Shown piece after piece: positions 7,354-14,488 of a stretch of 64,000 nt of DNA. The position numbers were made by a program, and so were the translations under genes. The DNA is from Streptomyces venezuelae. Lineage in GTDB: Bacteria; Actinomycetota; Actinomycetes; Streptomycetales; Streptomycetaceae. The notes beneath the pieces are model-generated. The model saw only the letters and a program-made list of their open reading frames with translations, searched no databases and was not told the origin of the DNA. Position 1 is the stretch's first letter, and every line of letters starts with the position of its first letter. Where the stretch lies: assembly GCF_008642315.1 (NCBI RefSeq), contig NZ_CP029192.1, forward strand, positions 4,340,001-4,404,000. Reading direction: 5' to 3'.

Positions 7354-7733
7354 GCAGGCCCCGACGCGGCTACTGGTGCGAGTGCTGGACGGAGCCCACC
7401 GCCACGGACGGCCAGGCGGGGCCCCAGTTACGAGCATCCTTCGACGCCTACTCTGCACCGCAGGCGGATCGGTGGGTAGCGGTGGCACTCCGCACGATCT
7501 CCCCGGCACTGAACACTCACGCTTCAGGCGAAGCCTGGGAGTGGCTTTACGAGGGCCGCGTCCGCACCCGCAGAGCCCTTCTCCAGATGCAGCCCTGCAC
7601 GGTCTCAGTGACTCACGCGGACACACGCATCACCTGGACGATACGACCAGTCCTGTTCCTGCCCCTCGCACACCGCCAAGCGGCAGAACTCCCAGCCTGC
7701 GCACACGACTTCAAGCCCCGGCAGACCGACTGA
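7344..7733 (+). CDS. AICE cargo protein of unknown function
   Basis: A 129-residue soluble protein whose ATG overlaps the end of the HATPase gene by 10 bp, so the two are probably co-translated. It has no signal peptide or membrane segment. Visible features are a Cys pair (YWCECW) and a Trp-rich middle (SGEAWEWLYEGRVRTRR). I do not recognise a family. Coupling with an anti-sigma-like ATPase suggests a shared regulatory task, but that is context only. Confidence 0.7.
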   Translation: MRVSRPRRGYWCECWTEPTATDGQAGPQLRASFDAYSAPQADRWVAVALRTISPALNTHASGEAWEWLYEGRVRTRRALLQMQPCTVSVTHADTRITWTIRPVLFLPLAHRQAAELPACAHDFKPRQTD

Positions 7734-8261
7734 GTTACAACTTTCTCTACTGGTTCAAGCGCCCGGCGCCGCTCCGCACCGCCGGGCGGGCTCACGGCTC
7801 CGCTCGGGGCTGCCGCTCCTGCCTTCGGCCCGCTCCGCCCCGGCTGCGCCGACGCCCGCCCACACAGGGATAAAGCCGAGGCCAATCGGCGATCACCCGA
7901 CACAACGATCCAAGGACAAGGAAATGCCTCCGGCGGGGGCGCTCTGACTCTGGGATGGAGGGGGCGCCGTACGCGACTGCGGGCCCATCGTGGCGAGCGT
8001 TGGGGGCTCCCATCCCGTCCACCGTCGACCCAGGCAGAGCCGAGCAGACGCGGCCCAGGGCGTCCAGGTCGTTCGTACAGTGGCGCGCTCCACCTGGACG
8101 CCCTGAACCACGCCCGCTCCACGGTGTGTGGGTCGACGGCGGACGGGATGGGAGCTGGGGCTAGTGGTGGGCCGAGGCGAGGCCCACGCAAAACCCCCTC
8201 ATGACCCTGGTGCGATGGCTACTCTGCTGCGAACTATCCAAGCGATGAGCAGCGGAGAGCA
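7734..8261. other. Non-coding AICE region, candidate origin/transfer locus
   Basis: This 528-bp stretch has no convincing gene. Its right half is dominated by nested inverted repeats: 27-bp arms at 8006-8032 and 8129-8155 with one mismatch, enclosing perfect 14-bp arms at 8056-8069 and 8092-8105. Such a long hairpin suits a single-strand origin, a sti-like locus or the TraB recognition (clt) region of a rolling-circle conjugative element. Which of these applies cannot be told from sequence alone. Confidence 0.6.
8006..8155. repeat. 150-bp near-palindrome with nested stems
   Basis: The outer arms begin GCTCCCATCCCGTCC and end GGACGGGATGGGAGC; 26 of 27 positions pair. The inner arms are CAGGGCGTCCAGGT and ACCTGGACGCCCTG with a 22-bp loop. 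Single-stranded DNA or RNA from either strand would fold into a long stable structure. Confidence 0.9.
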
Positions 8262-8837
8262 GTGGAATACATAACAGCTACCTTCATAGTGAAGCTCACC
8301 GACCACCCCACTTCAGAGCCCGACGAGGTTTGGGTCCTCAGCCTCGACAGCTTCGAGATGCCGGCCGACGACATCATCAAGGAGCTTGAGGCTCTGACGT
8401 GGCTCCGTGGAGCCGAGTACCCGGCCATGAGCCACATCAGTTCTCGGCAGGGGATCACTAACTGGGGCGCCTCATCTTCGTTCATGGAGTTCGTCCTTGA
8501 AATGAGCTCCAACGGCATGGGAGGTGTAACAACTGTAGTTGTCTCCGAGGCAGTCAAGGCGCTCTACTCGAAGCTCCGGAGACGCTCCCAGGGCGACCAT
8601 TGGGGGAATGTGATCTCAGAGGAGACCGCCATTGCGGTTGCCAAGCAGCGCATCGCAAGTCAGTACGACGTGGAGGGCGACAGCCTCACACTTTCCCGGT
8701 CGGAGACAGACGCGGCAAATCACAGCTTCCACTTCACCTTCAGCCATCCAGATGGACGGTCGTTCGGGGCCGAGGTAGGCATCTTGAGGGACGCCCCCAC
8801 CTGCATGCGAATCTGGCGCCAGGTTGCACCCGAGTGA
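8262..8837 (+). CDS. Unrecognised AICE cargo protein
   Basis: A 191-residue protein read from a GTG at 8262 with GGAG seven bases upstream. Base composition is clearly lower in G+C than the surrounding Streptomyces genes, a sign of recent transfer. The N-terminal ~75 residues look like a small alpha/beta domain (ATFIVKLTDHPTSEPDEVW). A glycine-containing hydrophobic helix follows (MGGVTTVVVSEAVKALYSKL, about 88-107), then a second beta-rich domain rich in aromatic residues. The layout recalls effector-associated components that pair a small domain with a short hydrophobic helix, but I cannot name the family. It is monocistronic and may be a host-beneficial or defence cargo gene. Confidence 0.65.
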   Translation: MEYITATFIVKLTDHPTSEPDEVWVLSLDSFEMPADDIIKELEALTWLRGAEYPAMSHISSRQGITNWGASSSFMEFVLEMSSNGMGGVTTVVVSEAVKALYSKLRRRSQGDHWGNVISEETAIAVAKQRIASQYDVEGDSLTLSRSETDAANHSFHFTFSHPDGRSFGAEVGILRDAPTCMRIWRQVAPE

Positions 8838-9079
8838 TCAGCTGTTAGGGGACCAGCTGCCGGGAGTGTCTAACTGCGTGACAACGCCAGCGAACAGCGG
8901 CGGACGAGTACGAACGCCTAGGGACCATCAGCGCAGGTGAGAGGCGCATCAGCCCCAGGCAACGGCCTCGTCCGAGTTGCTTCAGGGCGAAGAGGTCGTG
9001 GTCTCAAGCCCGAGCCTATGCACCTAAGGCTGCATATATCTGGTCGAAATGAGTCTCTTGGCCCTCATACACTGCGACC

Positions 9080-9685
9080 GTGATGAATTGCCCCGACTGC
9101 GGCACCAGCTTGGATGAGACGCCCGTTGGGCAGCCGTGCCCAACCTGCGGTGGCGAACGACGCAACGCCGTGGTGTACGCAGAAGCCGCTCTGGGAGCCA
9201 CCTGCACCTTCAATGCTTCGGCAAGTATCGGCTACAACCCTCAGAGGCCATGGCAGCAGAAGTGGCGCGACGTGATCAGCGGCCTACACGCTCTTCAAGC
9301 GACCTATCAGCAAAGCGACCTCAATAACGAAGTCGTGCGTAGGCAAGTTGAGGGATTTTTCAAGGACTGTTGTGAGCTAGCAGATTGGTTGCAAGAGCAA
9401 GCCAGCAAGCCTCAAGCCATGAGCTACCTCAAGAGCGACCCGGCTCTGAAGCTGTGCGACGGCATGACTCAAACGACCAAGCACCACACCAGGAAGAGTC
9501 GAAACAGAAACCCTGACCCCATCACCGTGAGGATCGCCAGGGTGCATGGGGGGCAAGGGGTGCGTGCAGAGATCGAGTGGTCGACCCCCAGCGGCTCAAC
9601 TGGTACCGAAGACGCTCTCGACCTGGCTCAGCGTTGCAGGACGGCATGGGAGAGGTTTTTCCAGCTGCATGGGCTGACACCGTGA
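9080..9685 (+). CDS. Zinc-ribbon cargo protein of unknown function
   Basis: A 201-residue protein starting GTG-ATG at 9080 (an ATG at 9083 is equally possible). The N-terminus has two CxxC knuckles, CPDC and CPTC, forming a zinc ribbon in residues 4-24. An alpha-helical middle rich in Gln and Trp (WQQKWRDVISGLHALQ) follows, then a beta-rich end (DPITVRIARVHGGQGVRAEI). G+C is lower than in the neighbouring chromosome. It is the last gene before attR, the usual place for cargo. No partner gene is adjacent; function unknown. Confidence 0.7.
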   Translation: MMNCPDCGTSLDETPVGQPCPTCGGERRNAVVYAEAALGATCTFNASASIGYNPQRPWQQKWRDVISGLHALQATYQQSDLNNEVVRRQVEGFFKDCCELADWLQEQASKPQAMSYLKSDPALKLCDGMTQTTKHHTRKSRNRNPDPITVRIARVHGGQGVRAEIEWSTPSGSTGTEDALDLAQRCRTAWERFFQLHGLTP

Positions 9686-9880
9686 TCACTGACTCTTGGC
9701 CCGGAGGGCAGGCGAAGCACCAGACCCGCGTGATCGCGTTCAGTAAGGAGATGTCGTGCCAGACCCGTGCCAGATCATGCGGGGAACCACAGGGAGTACC
9801 GGGGAATCAGCCGATGGTCCGGCTACGCGCTGAGGGCGCCCGACCCCAGGTCAGCCGGGCAACAGCCGCTCTACCGCCTA
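9686..9880. other. Non-coding right end of the AICE
   Basis: No gene is convincing here. Open frames crossing it are produced by the tRNA fragment and G+C bias. Short direct repeats such as GTGCCAGA and GGGGAA occur near 9756-9806 and could be integrase arm sites, but they are too short to claim. Confidence 0.4.
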
Positions 9881-9927
9881 AGCTTCCCAAGCTGAGAGTG
9901 CGAGTTCGATTCTCGTCACCCGCTCCA
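9881..9927 (+). other. attR: attR: 3' fragment of tRNA-Gly(CCC)
   Basis: The 47 bp contain the anticodon loop TTCCCAA (anticodon CCC), the 3' half of the anticodon stem, the variable loop, a complete T arm with GTTCGATT and the acceptor 3' strand CACCCGC followed by TCCA. No matching GCGGGTG 5' acceptor strand or D arm lies upstream, and the 5' anticodon strand no longer pairs fully. So this is only the segment shared by attB and attP. The intact tRNA should lie beyond base 1, next to int. The element is thus slightly longer than 9.9 kb. Confidence 0.85.
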
Positions 9928-9934
9928 CGAAGAA

Positions 9935-9962
9935 GGCCCAGGTCATCGACCCGGGCCTTTTT
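9935..9962 (+). terminator. Intrinsic terminator of the original tRNA-Gly gene
   Basis: Arms GGCCCAGGTC (9935-9944) and GACCCGGGCC (9948-9957) with one mismatch are followed by TTTTT. The terminator stands 8 bp after the CCA end, as for a native tRNA gene, showing that the DNA to the right is the original chromosome. Confidence 0.85.
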
Positions 9963-10125
9963 GCTGTCCGCGCTGATCACTGGCCCTGCGCAAGCACGAG
10001 CTCCCGTAGCCGGGCCGCAACGGCATGCGGGCCTCGGGTCGCGATCGCCCACAGGGCGCTGATCCGTCGGTTCGACGCCCATAGTCCCGAGGTGGGCGGT
10101 TCGATGCGAACGTTCCGGGTGCCGG

Positions 10126-10548
10126 TCATGCGCCGCCCGCCGGTGCGATGTCGTCGATCAGGGTGCGCACGCGTCGTTCGATCTCGTCGCGGATGGGGCG
10201 GACCGCGTCGACGCCTTGGCCTGCCGGGTCCGGGAGTTGCCAGTCGAGGTAGCGCTTGCCCGGGAAGACGGGGCAGGTGTCGCCGCAGCCCATGGTGATG
10301 ACGACGTCGGAGGCCTGGACGGCTTCCACGGTGAGGACCTTGGGCACCTCGGCGGAGATGTCGATGCCGACTTCGCCGAGGGCCTCGGTCACGGCCGGGT
10401 TGACCGTCTCGGCCGGGGCCGAGCCCGCGGACCGGACCTGGACGCGGTCTCCGGCGAGGTGGGTGAGGAAGGCCGCCGCCATCTGTGAGCGTCCGGCGTT
10501 GTGGACACAGACGAACAGCACCGACGGCTGCTGCGGGGTGTCAGGCAT
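10126..10548 (-). CDS. arsC: Arsenate reductase, low-molecular-weight phosphatase type
   Basis: A 140-residue enzyme reducing arsenate to arsenite in the cytoplasm. The phosphatase-loop nucleophile motif CVHNAGRS is at residues 14-21 (Cys-x5-Arg-Ser), and further cysteines lie in TMGCGDTCPVFPG. The C-terminal DWQLPDPAG holds the general-acid aspartate. Family length is normal. The ATG lies 8 bp inside the end of acr3, so it is the last gene of arsR-acr3-arsC. The electron donor (thioredoxin or mycothiol/mycoredoxin) cannot be decided from sequence. Confidence 0.95.
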   Translation of the reverse strand: MPDTPQQPSVLFVCVHNAGRSQMAAAFLTHLAGDRVQVRSAGSAPAETVNPAVTEALGEVGIDISAEVPKVLTVEAVQASDVVITMGCGDTCPVFPGKRYLDWQLPDPAGQGVDAVRPIRDEIERRVRTLIDDIAPAGGA

Positions 10549-11638
10549 GGGTGGGCTCTTCCTGCGGAGCGACCTCGGTAGGGGCGGTGAAGTAGCGGCG
10601 CGCGTACAAGGCCACGTAGACCAGGCCGATCAGCACGGGCACCTCGATGAGCGGGCCGACGACACCGGCCAGGGCCTGCCCCGAGGAGGCTCCGAAGGTG
10701 GCAATCGCCACGGCGATGGCCAGCTCGAAGTTGTTGCCCGCGGCAGTGAAGGCGAGCGTGGTGGTACGCGGGTAGTCGAGGCCGACAGCCTTGCCCAGCA
10801 GCATCGATCCGGCCCACATGAGCGCGAAGTAGACCAGCAGCGGCAGCGCGATACGCACCACGTCCAGCGGCTGGTTGGTGATGGCGTCGCCCTGGAGAGC
10901 GAAGAGGACGACGATGGTGAACAGCAGCCCGTACAGAGCGAACGGGGCGATGCGCGGGATCAGTTCCGCCTCGTACCAGTCGCGGCCCTTGAGCTTCTCA
11001 CCGATGCGGCGCGTCAGGTACCCGGCCGCGAGCGGGATACCGAGGAATACCAGGACGCCGCGGGCGATCTCCCAGACGGACACGTCGAGTCCGGTCTGTT
11101 CCAGGCCCAGCCAACCTGGCAGTGCCTGGAGGTAGAACCAGCCGAGCGCAGAGAACGCGATCACCTGGAACACCGAGTTGAGCGCGACGAGGACAGCGGC
11201 AGCTTCCCGGTGTCCGCAGGCGAGGTCGTTCCAGATGATGACCATGGCGATGCAGCGGGCCAGACCGACGATGATCAGACCAGTGCGGTACTCGGGCAGG
11301 TCCGGCAGGAACAGCCAGGCCAGGGCGAACATCAGGGCCGGGCCGAGAATCCAGTTCAGCAGCAGCGAAGGCAGCAGCAGGCGCCGGTCCCGGGTCACGG
11401 TGTCGAGCCGGTCGAAACGGACCTTGGCCAGCACCGGATACATCATCACGAGCAGGCCCAGCGCGATCGGCAGGGAAACCCCGCCCACTGTCACGGTGGC
11501 CAACGCGTCCCCGAGCCCCGGGACCAGGCGGCCCAGGCCGAGGCCCACGGCCATCGCCGCGAGGATCCACACGGCCAGGTAGCGGTCCAGGAACGACAGC
11601 CGCCCGGCCACGCTCCGTTCAGGCGCGGCAGCGCTCAC
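10541..11638 (-). CDS. acr3: Arsenite efflux permease, Acr3 family
   Basis: A 365-residue integral membrane protein with about ten hydrophobic segments. It carries the Acr3 signatures: the conserved Cys in LARCIAMVIIWNDLACG and the AAGNNFELAIAVAIATFG helix with its essential glutamate. It exports arsenite made by ArsC. The GTG start at 11638 overlaps the arsR stop by four bases (GTGA), so translation is coupled. It is often annotated arsB, but the sequence is Acr3 rather than the ArsB/NhaD type. Confidence 0.95.
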   Translation of the reverse strand: MSAAAPERSVAGRLSFLDRYLAVWILAAMAVGLGLGRLVPGLGDALATVTVGGVSLPIALGLLVMMYPVLAKVRFDRLDTVTRDRRLLLPSLLLNWILGPALMFALAWLFLPDLPEYRTGLIIVGLARCIAMVIIWNDLACGHREAAAVLVALNSVFQVIAFSALGWFYLQALPGWLGLEQTGLDVSVWEIARGVLVFLGIPLAAGYLTRRIGEKLKGRDWYEAELIPRIAPFALYGLLFTIVVLFALQGDAITNQPLDVVRIALPLLVYFALMWAGSMLLGKAVGLDYPRTTTLAFTAAGNNFELAIAVAIATFGASSGQALAGVVGPLIEVPVLIGLVYVALYARRYFTAPTEVAPQEEPTHA

Positions 11639-12042
11639 GAGGCAGCACCGGCCGTCTCACCGCGGTCGGGCAGCGGAGTGCCGGCGGGGCGGGTCAGGAT
11701 GCCGGCGAGGCGGTCGGTCATCTCCGGCAGCAGCCAGTAGTAGACCCATGTGCCGCGCCGCTCGCAGTCGATCAGACCGGCCTGCCGCAGCAGCTTGAGG
11801 TGATGCGAGATCGTCGGCTGCGACAGGTCGAAGGCCGGGGTCAGGTCGCACACGCAGACCTCCCCGCCCGCCTGCGAAGCGATGAGCGACAGCAGCCGCA
11901 AGCGCACCGGGTCGCCGAGCGCCTTGAAGACCTTCGCGAGGTCAACGGCCTGTTCCTCGTCGAGCGGGGTGGTCAGCAGCCCCGGGCAGCATGCGTCGGG
12001 CCCGCCGGACTCTCCCAGCACCACAAGCTCTTGATTCGACAT
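11635..12042 (-). CDS. arsR: Arsenic-responsive repressor, ArsR/SmtB family
   Basis: A 135-residue winged-helix repressor. The DNA-binding helix is LSQPTISHHLKLLRQAGL, and the metalloid site is the EVCVCDL motif (Cys63, Cys65). An additional Cys18-Cys19 pair occurs near the N-terminus. Binding of arsenite would release the promoter between 12043 and 12121 and turn on both arsR-acr3-arsC and the divergent lyase gene. The ATG follows AGAGGA. Confidence 0.94.
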   Translation of the reverse strand: MSNQELVVLGESGGPDACCPGLLTTPLDEEQAVDLAKVFKALGDPVRLRLLSLIASQAGGEVCVCDLTPAFDLSQPTISHHLKLLRQAGLIDCERRGTWVYYWLLPEMTDRLAGILTRPAGTPLPDRGETAGAAS

Positions 12043-12121
12043 TCCTCTATGTTGACATCCTTCGATACAGAGCGCAATGCTACATCGACAGACATCGATA
12101 CAAGCGAATCGGAGTACCGCC
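12043..12121. promoter_or_regulatory. Divergent arsR / arsI promoter-operator
   Basis: This 79-bp gap contains TTGACA at 12052-12057 with AATGCT about 18 bp later, a candidate plus-strand promoter. TCGATACA occurs twice (12063-12070 and 12095-12102), and ACATCGA is also repeated nearby. These repeats are the likely ArsR binding sites. Confidence 0.6.
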
Positions 12122-12598
12122 GTGTCCCGTGCTCAGCTCGCCCTGCGTGTCAGCGACCTGGAAGCGTCGATCACCTTCTACTCGAAGCTGTTCGGCACCG
12201 AACCGGCCAAGCGGCGCGAGGGCTACGCCAACTTCGCCATCACCGAGCCCCCGCTCAAGCTCGTCCTCATCGAGGGCGACCCGGGGCAGGACACCCGCCT
12301 CGACCACCTCGGCGTCGAGGTCGACTCCACCGACCAGGTCATCGCGGCCACCGGTCGCCTCAAGGACGCAGGGCTGGCGACGTTCGAGGAGAACGACACC
12401 TCCTGCTGCTACGCCCTCCAGGACAAGGTCTGGGTCCGCGGCCCCGGCCAGGAGCCCTGGGAGGTCTACGTGGTCAAGGCCGACGCCGACACCCTCGGCA
12501 AGAGCGTCCGGGCCGATGGCGGTGGCGATGGCTGCTGCACCAGCGAGGAGCACGACCCCGATTCCCGGGGCGCGCGCGTGGACTGCAACTGCTGCTGA
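12122..12598 (+). CDS. arsI: ArsI/CadI-family dioxygenase with Cys-rich tail
   Basis: A 158-residue vicinal-oxygen-chelate fold protein. Features are the N-terminal AQLALRVSDLEASITFYSKL strand-helix pair, a metal ligand His62, the vicinal Cys95-Cys96 in DTSCCYALQDKVW, and Glu114 in PWEVYVV. ArsI lyases cleave C-As bonds of trivalent organoarsenicals; CadI proteins share the fold and the CC pair, so the substrate is not certain. The tail contains GCCTSEEHD and ends CNCC, an extra thiol cluster. GTG start at 12122 with CGGAG upstream; divergent from arsR. Confidence 0.85.
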   Translation: MSRAQLALRVSDLEASITFYSKLFGTEPAKRREGYANFAITEPPLKLVLIEGDPGQDTRLDHLGVEVDSTDQVIAATGRLKDAGLATFEENDTSCCYALQDKVWVRGPGQEPWEVYVVKADADTLGKSVRADGGGDGCCTSEEHDPDSRGARVDCNCC

Positions 12599-12793
12599 CA
12601 CACTGCGGTTTCGAGGGTCGTCCTGATCGATATCCCTGCGCCCAGCTGTATGCGCATGGATCGACAGGGCGGAAAGAACGGAGGGCGCCGCACGAGCGAC
12701 ACCCCTGCTGATCTGGACTTCAAGAGGTCATTTCTTACCGGAACGCCTCTTCGGAGTCTCAATCTGGACAGACATGAGGGGAGCCCGAGCCCG

Positions 12794-13033
12794 ATGAGAG
12801 CAGTCGTGATCGTCTCCAAGGTCATACTCACCACCCTGGCCACATGGCTGGTTCTGACCCTTCTGATCGCGCTCCCCGCCCTGCTGCCGCCCCGCTGGGA
12901 GTACTACCTCATCTCCCCCGCGAGCGTGGCCCTCTACCTCCTGGCCATGCTGACGGCCCCGCCCATCGTCTGCTGGAAATTCCGCACCTGGATCCGAACG
13001 GTCCCGGGGAACGAGCAGCACACGGACGCCTGA
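12794..13033 (+). CDS. Small membrane protein, hypothetical
   Basis: A 79-residue protein with two predicted membrane helices (about 5-33 and 39-58) and a hydrophilic basic end (WKFRTWIRTV). The ATG at 12794 has GGGGAG about ten bases upstream. It stands alone, downstream of the arsenic locus. No family is recognised. Confidence 0.6.
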   Translation: MRAVVIVSKVILTTLATWLVLTLLIALPALLPPRWEYYLISPASVALYLLAMLTAPPIVCWKFRTWIRTVPGNEQHTDA

Positions 13034-13164
13034 TCGCCTCAGCGCCCATGTGGGACCGAAGAGGTCCGTGAACATGGCGGTGGCGGCAGTGAGTCCTGCG
13101 ACGGTTTGCGGTCGGCGCGTCCGCCAGGGCGGACGTCTGCGGCTGCGGCAATCCGCGCCGTAGA

Positions 13165-13683
13165 TCAGAGTGCCGCAGGCCGGTCCTCCAGGTCGCGGAG
13201 GATCGAGGGCGCGTCCGCGACCGCCGCCCTGGTGCGTTCCTTGGATTTCCTCAGGCGGGGGCGCCACGTGAAGCGGGAGCGCTGCGGGTGCCACAGGGCC
13301 TGGTGGACGAGTTCCGTGGCGCCGGAGAACGCGTCCATGTACGTGGTGGACACGCCTCCGCCGAACTCCGGGTCCGGGTGGCGGTCCCACTCCCGGCGGC
13401 TTTCCAGGTAGATCGCCACGCGTGTCTTGACGTACCAGCCGGAGACCTCGCGGGGCACCCCGGCCGCCATGGCGGCGGACTCGAAGGCGTGGACCGCTGT
13501 GCGCAGTTGGGGCCATTCGTTGTCCCGGCCGTGGGCCCAGTGCGCCTGCTCAAGTGTCGCCATCGCCTCGCGGGCCGTGGCGCGCGCTCGGCGGCGCTCC
13601 GGGCCCGCCGACACGTACTGCGTCACGACGGCACCGACGCTGCCGGCTCCGAGCAACTGGATCAGGGAGGCGAGATCGGCCAT
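13165..13683 (-). CDS. Hypothetical protein with N-terminal membrane-like helix
   Basis: A 172-residue protein. The first ~25 residues (LASLIQLLGAGSVGAVVTQY) form a probable membrane anchor, and the rest is helical, basic and cytosolic in character, with WYVKTRVAIYLESRREWDRH. It resembles short actinobacterial proteins that look at membrane-associated conflict or transport loci, but I cannot assign a family. The flanking genes diverge, so it is probably a single-gene unit. Confidence 0.7.
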   Translation of the reverse strand: MADLASLIQLLGAGSVGAVVTQYVSAGPERRRARATAREAMATLEQAHWAHGRDNEWPQLRTAVHAFESAAMAAGVPREVSGWYVKTRVAIYLESRREWDRHPDPEFGGGVSTTYMDAFSGATELVHQALWHPQRSRFTWRPRLRKSKERTRAAVADAPSILRDLEDRPAAL

Positions 13684-13754
13684 GCACGGAAGGTACAGCG
13701 TCGGCAGCGCCGGTCGTCTCCGCGAGCCTTGCCCGTACGAGGGGGCCCGCAGCG

Positions 13755-14147
13755 GTGACCGATCATTGGGCCATGGTGTCCAGCATCGTCACCCAGTACA
13801 CGGATCTTCTGCGGACCAGCGACTACGACCTCTGGGTTCGGTTGCGGGAGCTTTTGAGGGGGCAAGGGCTCGATCCGCAGCGGACGGTCGTCGTCGAACT
13901 TCTGCAAGAGGGGCCCGATCATGAAGATGGTCGCGTCGTCTCCGGGGACGGTCGGGTCTATCAATTCACCCTCTACTACGACCAGGCGGACGAGCACGGG
14001 GCGAGTCGTGCTCGACTCGGCCGGTGGGCCGACATCACCGACTCCTGGCGGGACGGTTCGCTGGGCCCCCGTACAGCGGACGCCTTCGCCTGGATGTCGT
14101 CGGCTTCATCGGCTTCGTCGGCTTCGTCGGCCGGCGGGACGAGTTGA
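13755..14147 (+). CDS. Hypothetical protein with serine/alanine repeat tail
   Basis: A 130-residue soluble protein. The body contains IVTQYTDLLRTSDYDLWVRL and a beta-rich half with DGRVYQFTLYYD. The last residues are SSASSASSASSAGG, produced by a 9-bp tandem repeat near 14100-14130. I chose the GTG at 13755, which follows GAGGGG; the ATG at 13773 is the alternative. Function unknown. Confidence 0.62.
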   Translation: MTDHWAMVSSIVTQYTDLLRTSDYDLWVRLRELLRGQGLDPQRTVVVELLQEGPDHEDGRVVSGDGRVYQFTLYYDQADEHGASRARLGRWADITDSWRDGSLGPRTADAFAWMSSASSASSASSAGGTS

Positions 14148-14158
14148 CCGCTGCCTTC

Positions 14159-14269
14159 CTACCTTCTGCGCCGGACGTACCAGGCCACGGTCAGCACGAT
14201 CAGAGCCGAGACGACGAACGCCCACACCGTCGTCGCTGTGTCGTAGGACGAGTACACAATGGCCAGCAC
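14159..14269 (-). CDS. Possible 36-residue single-helix membrane peptide
   Basis: A short frame from a GTG at 14269 encodes one strong transmembrane helix (TTVWAFVVSALIVLTVAWYV) with an Arg-rich tail VRRRR. It ends 11 bp from the convergent gene. No good ribosome site is visible, so the call rests on the protein's character only. Confidence 0.35.
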   Translation of the reverse strand: MLAIVYSSYDTATTVWAFVVSALIVLTVAWYVRRRR

Positions 14270-14488
14270 GCGTCGCGGGTACCCGCTGGTCGGAACGTCA
14301 GCCACCAGCCCCACAGCGTGAGCCCGGGGCAGGGGCGGTCGAACCCGGATCGGTGCATCGCCGGGCCCGACACCGGCCCGTGCTGGACAGTCGGCCCAGC
14401 GGGGGACGACACCCGGCGTACGGGGGACAACCCGTAACCCCTGGCGTGTCCCGCATGTGTTCGAATCGGGAGTTCGTAGCTTCGCAGC
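14270..14488. other. Intergenic region upstream of the 5'-nucleotidase
   Basis: About 220 bp without a convincing gene; it should contain the nucleotidase promoter, but no consensus element is clear. Confidence 0.4.

Noticed and set aside
7893..8111. Small minus-strand frames across the palindromic region
   Set aside because: They arise from inverted-repeat DNA and have no start signals or domain.
9807..10082. Minus-strand frame with GDENRTRTLSLG
   Set aside because: This peptide is the typical false translation of a tRNA 3' end; the DNA is the attR fragment and terminator.
13034..13164. Short frames between two hypothetical genes
   Set aside because: No ribosome site or protein-like sequence was found.
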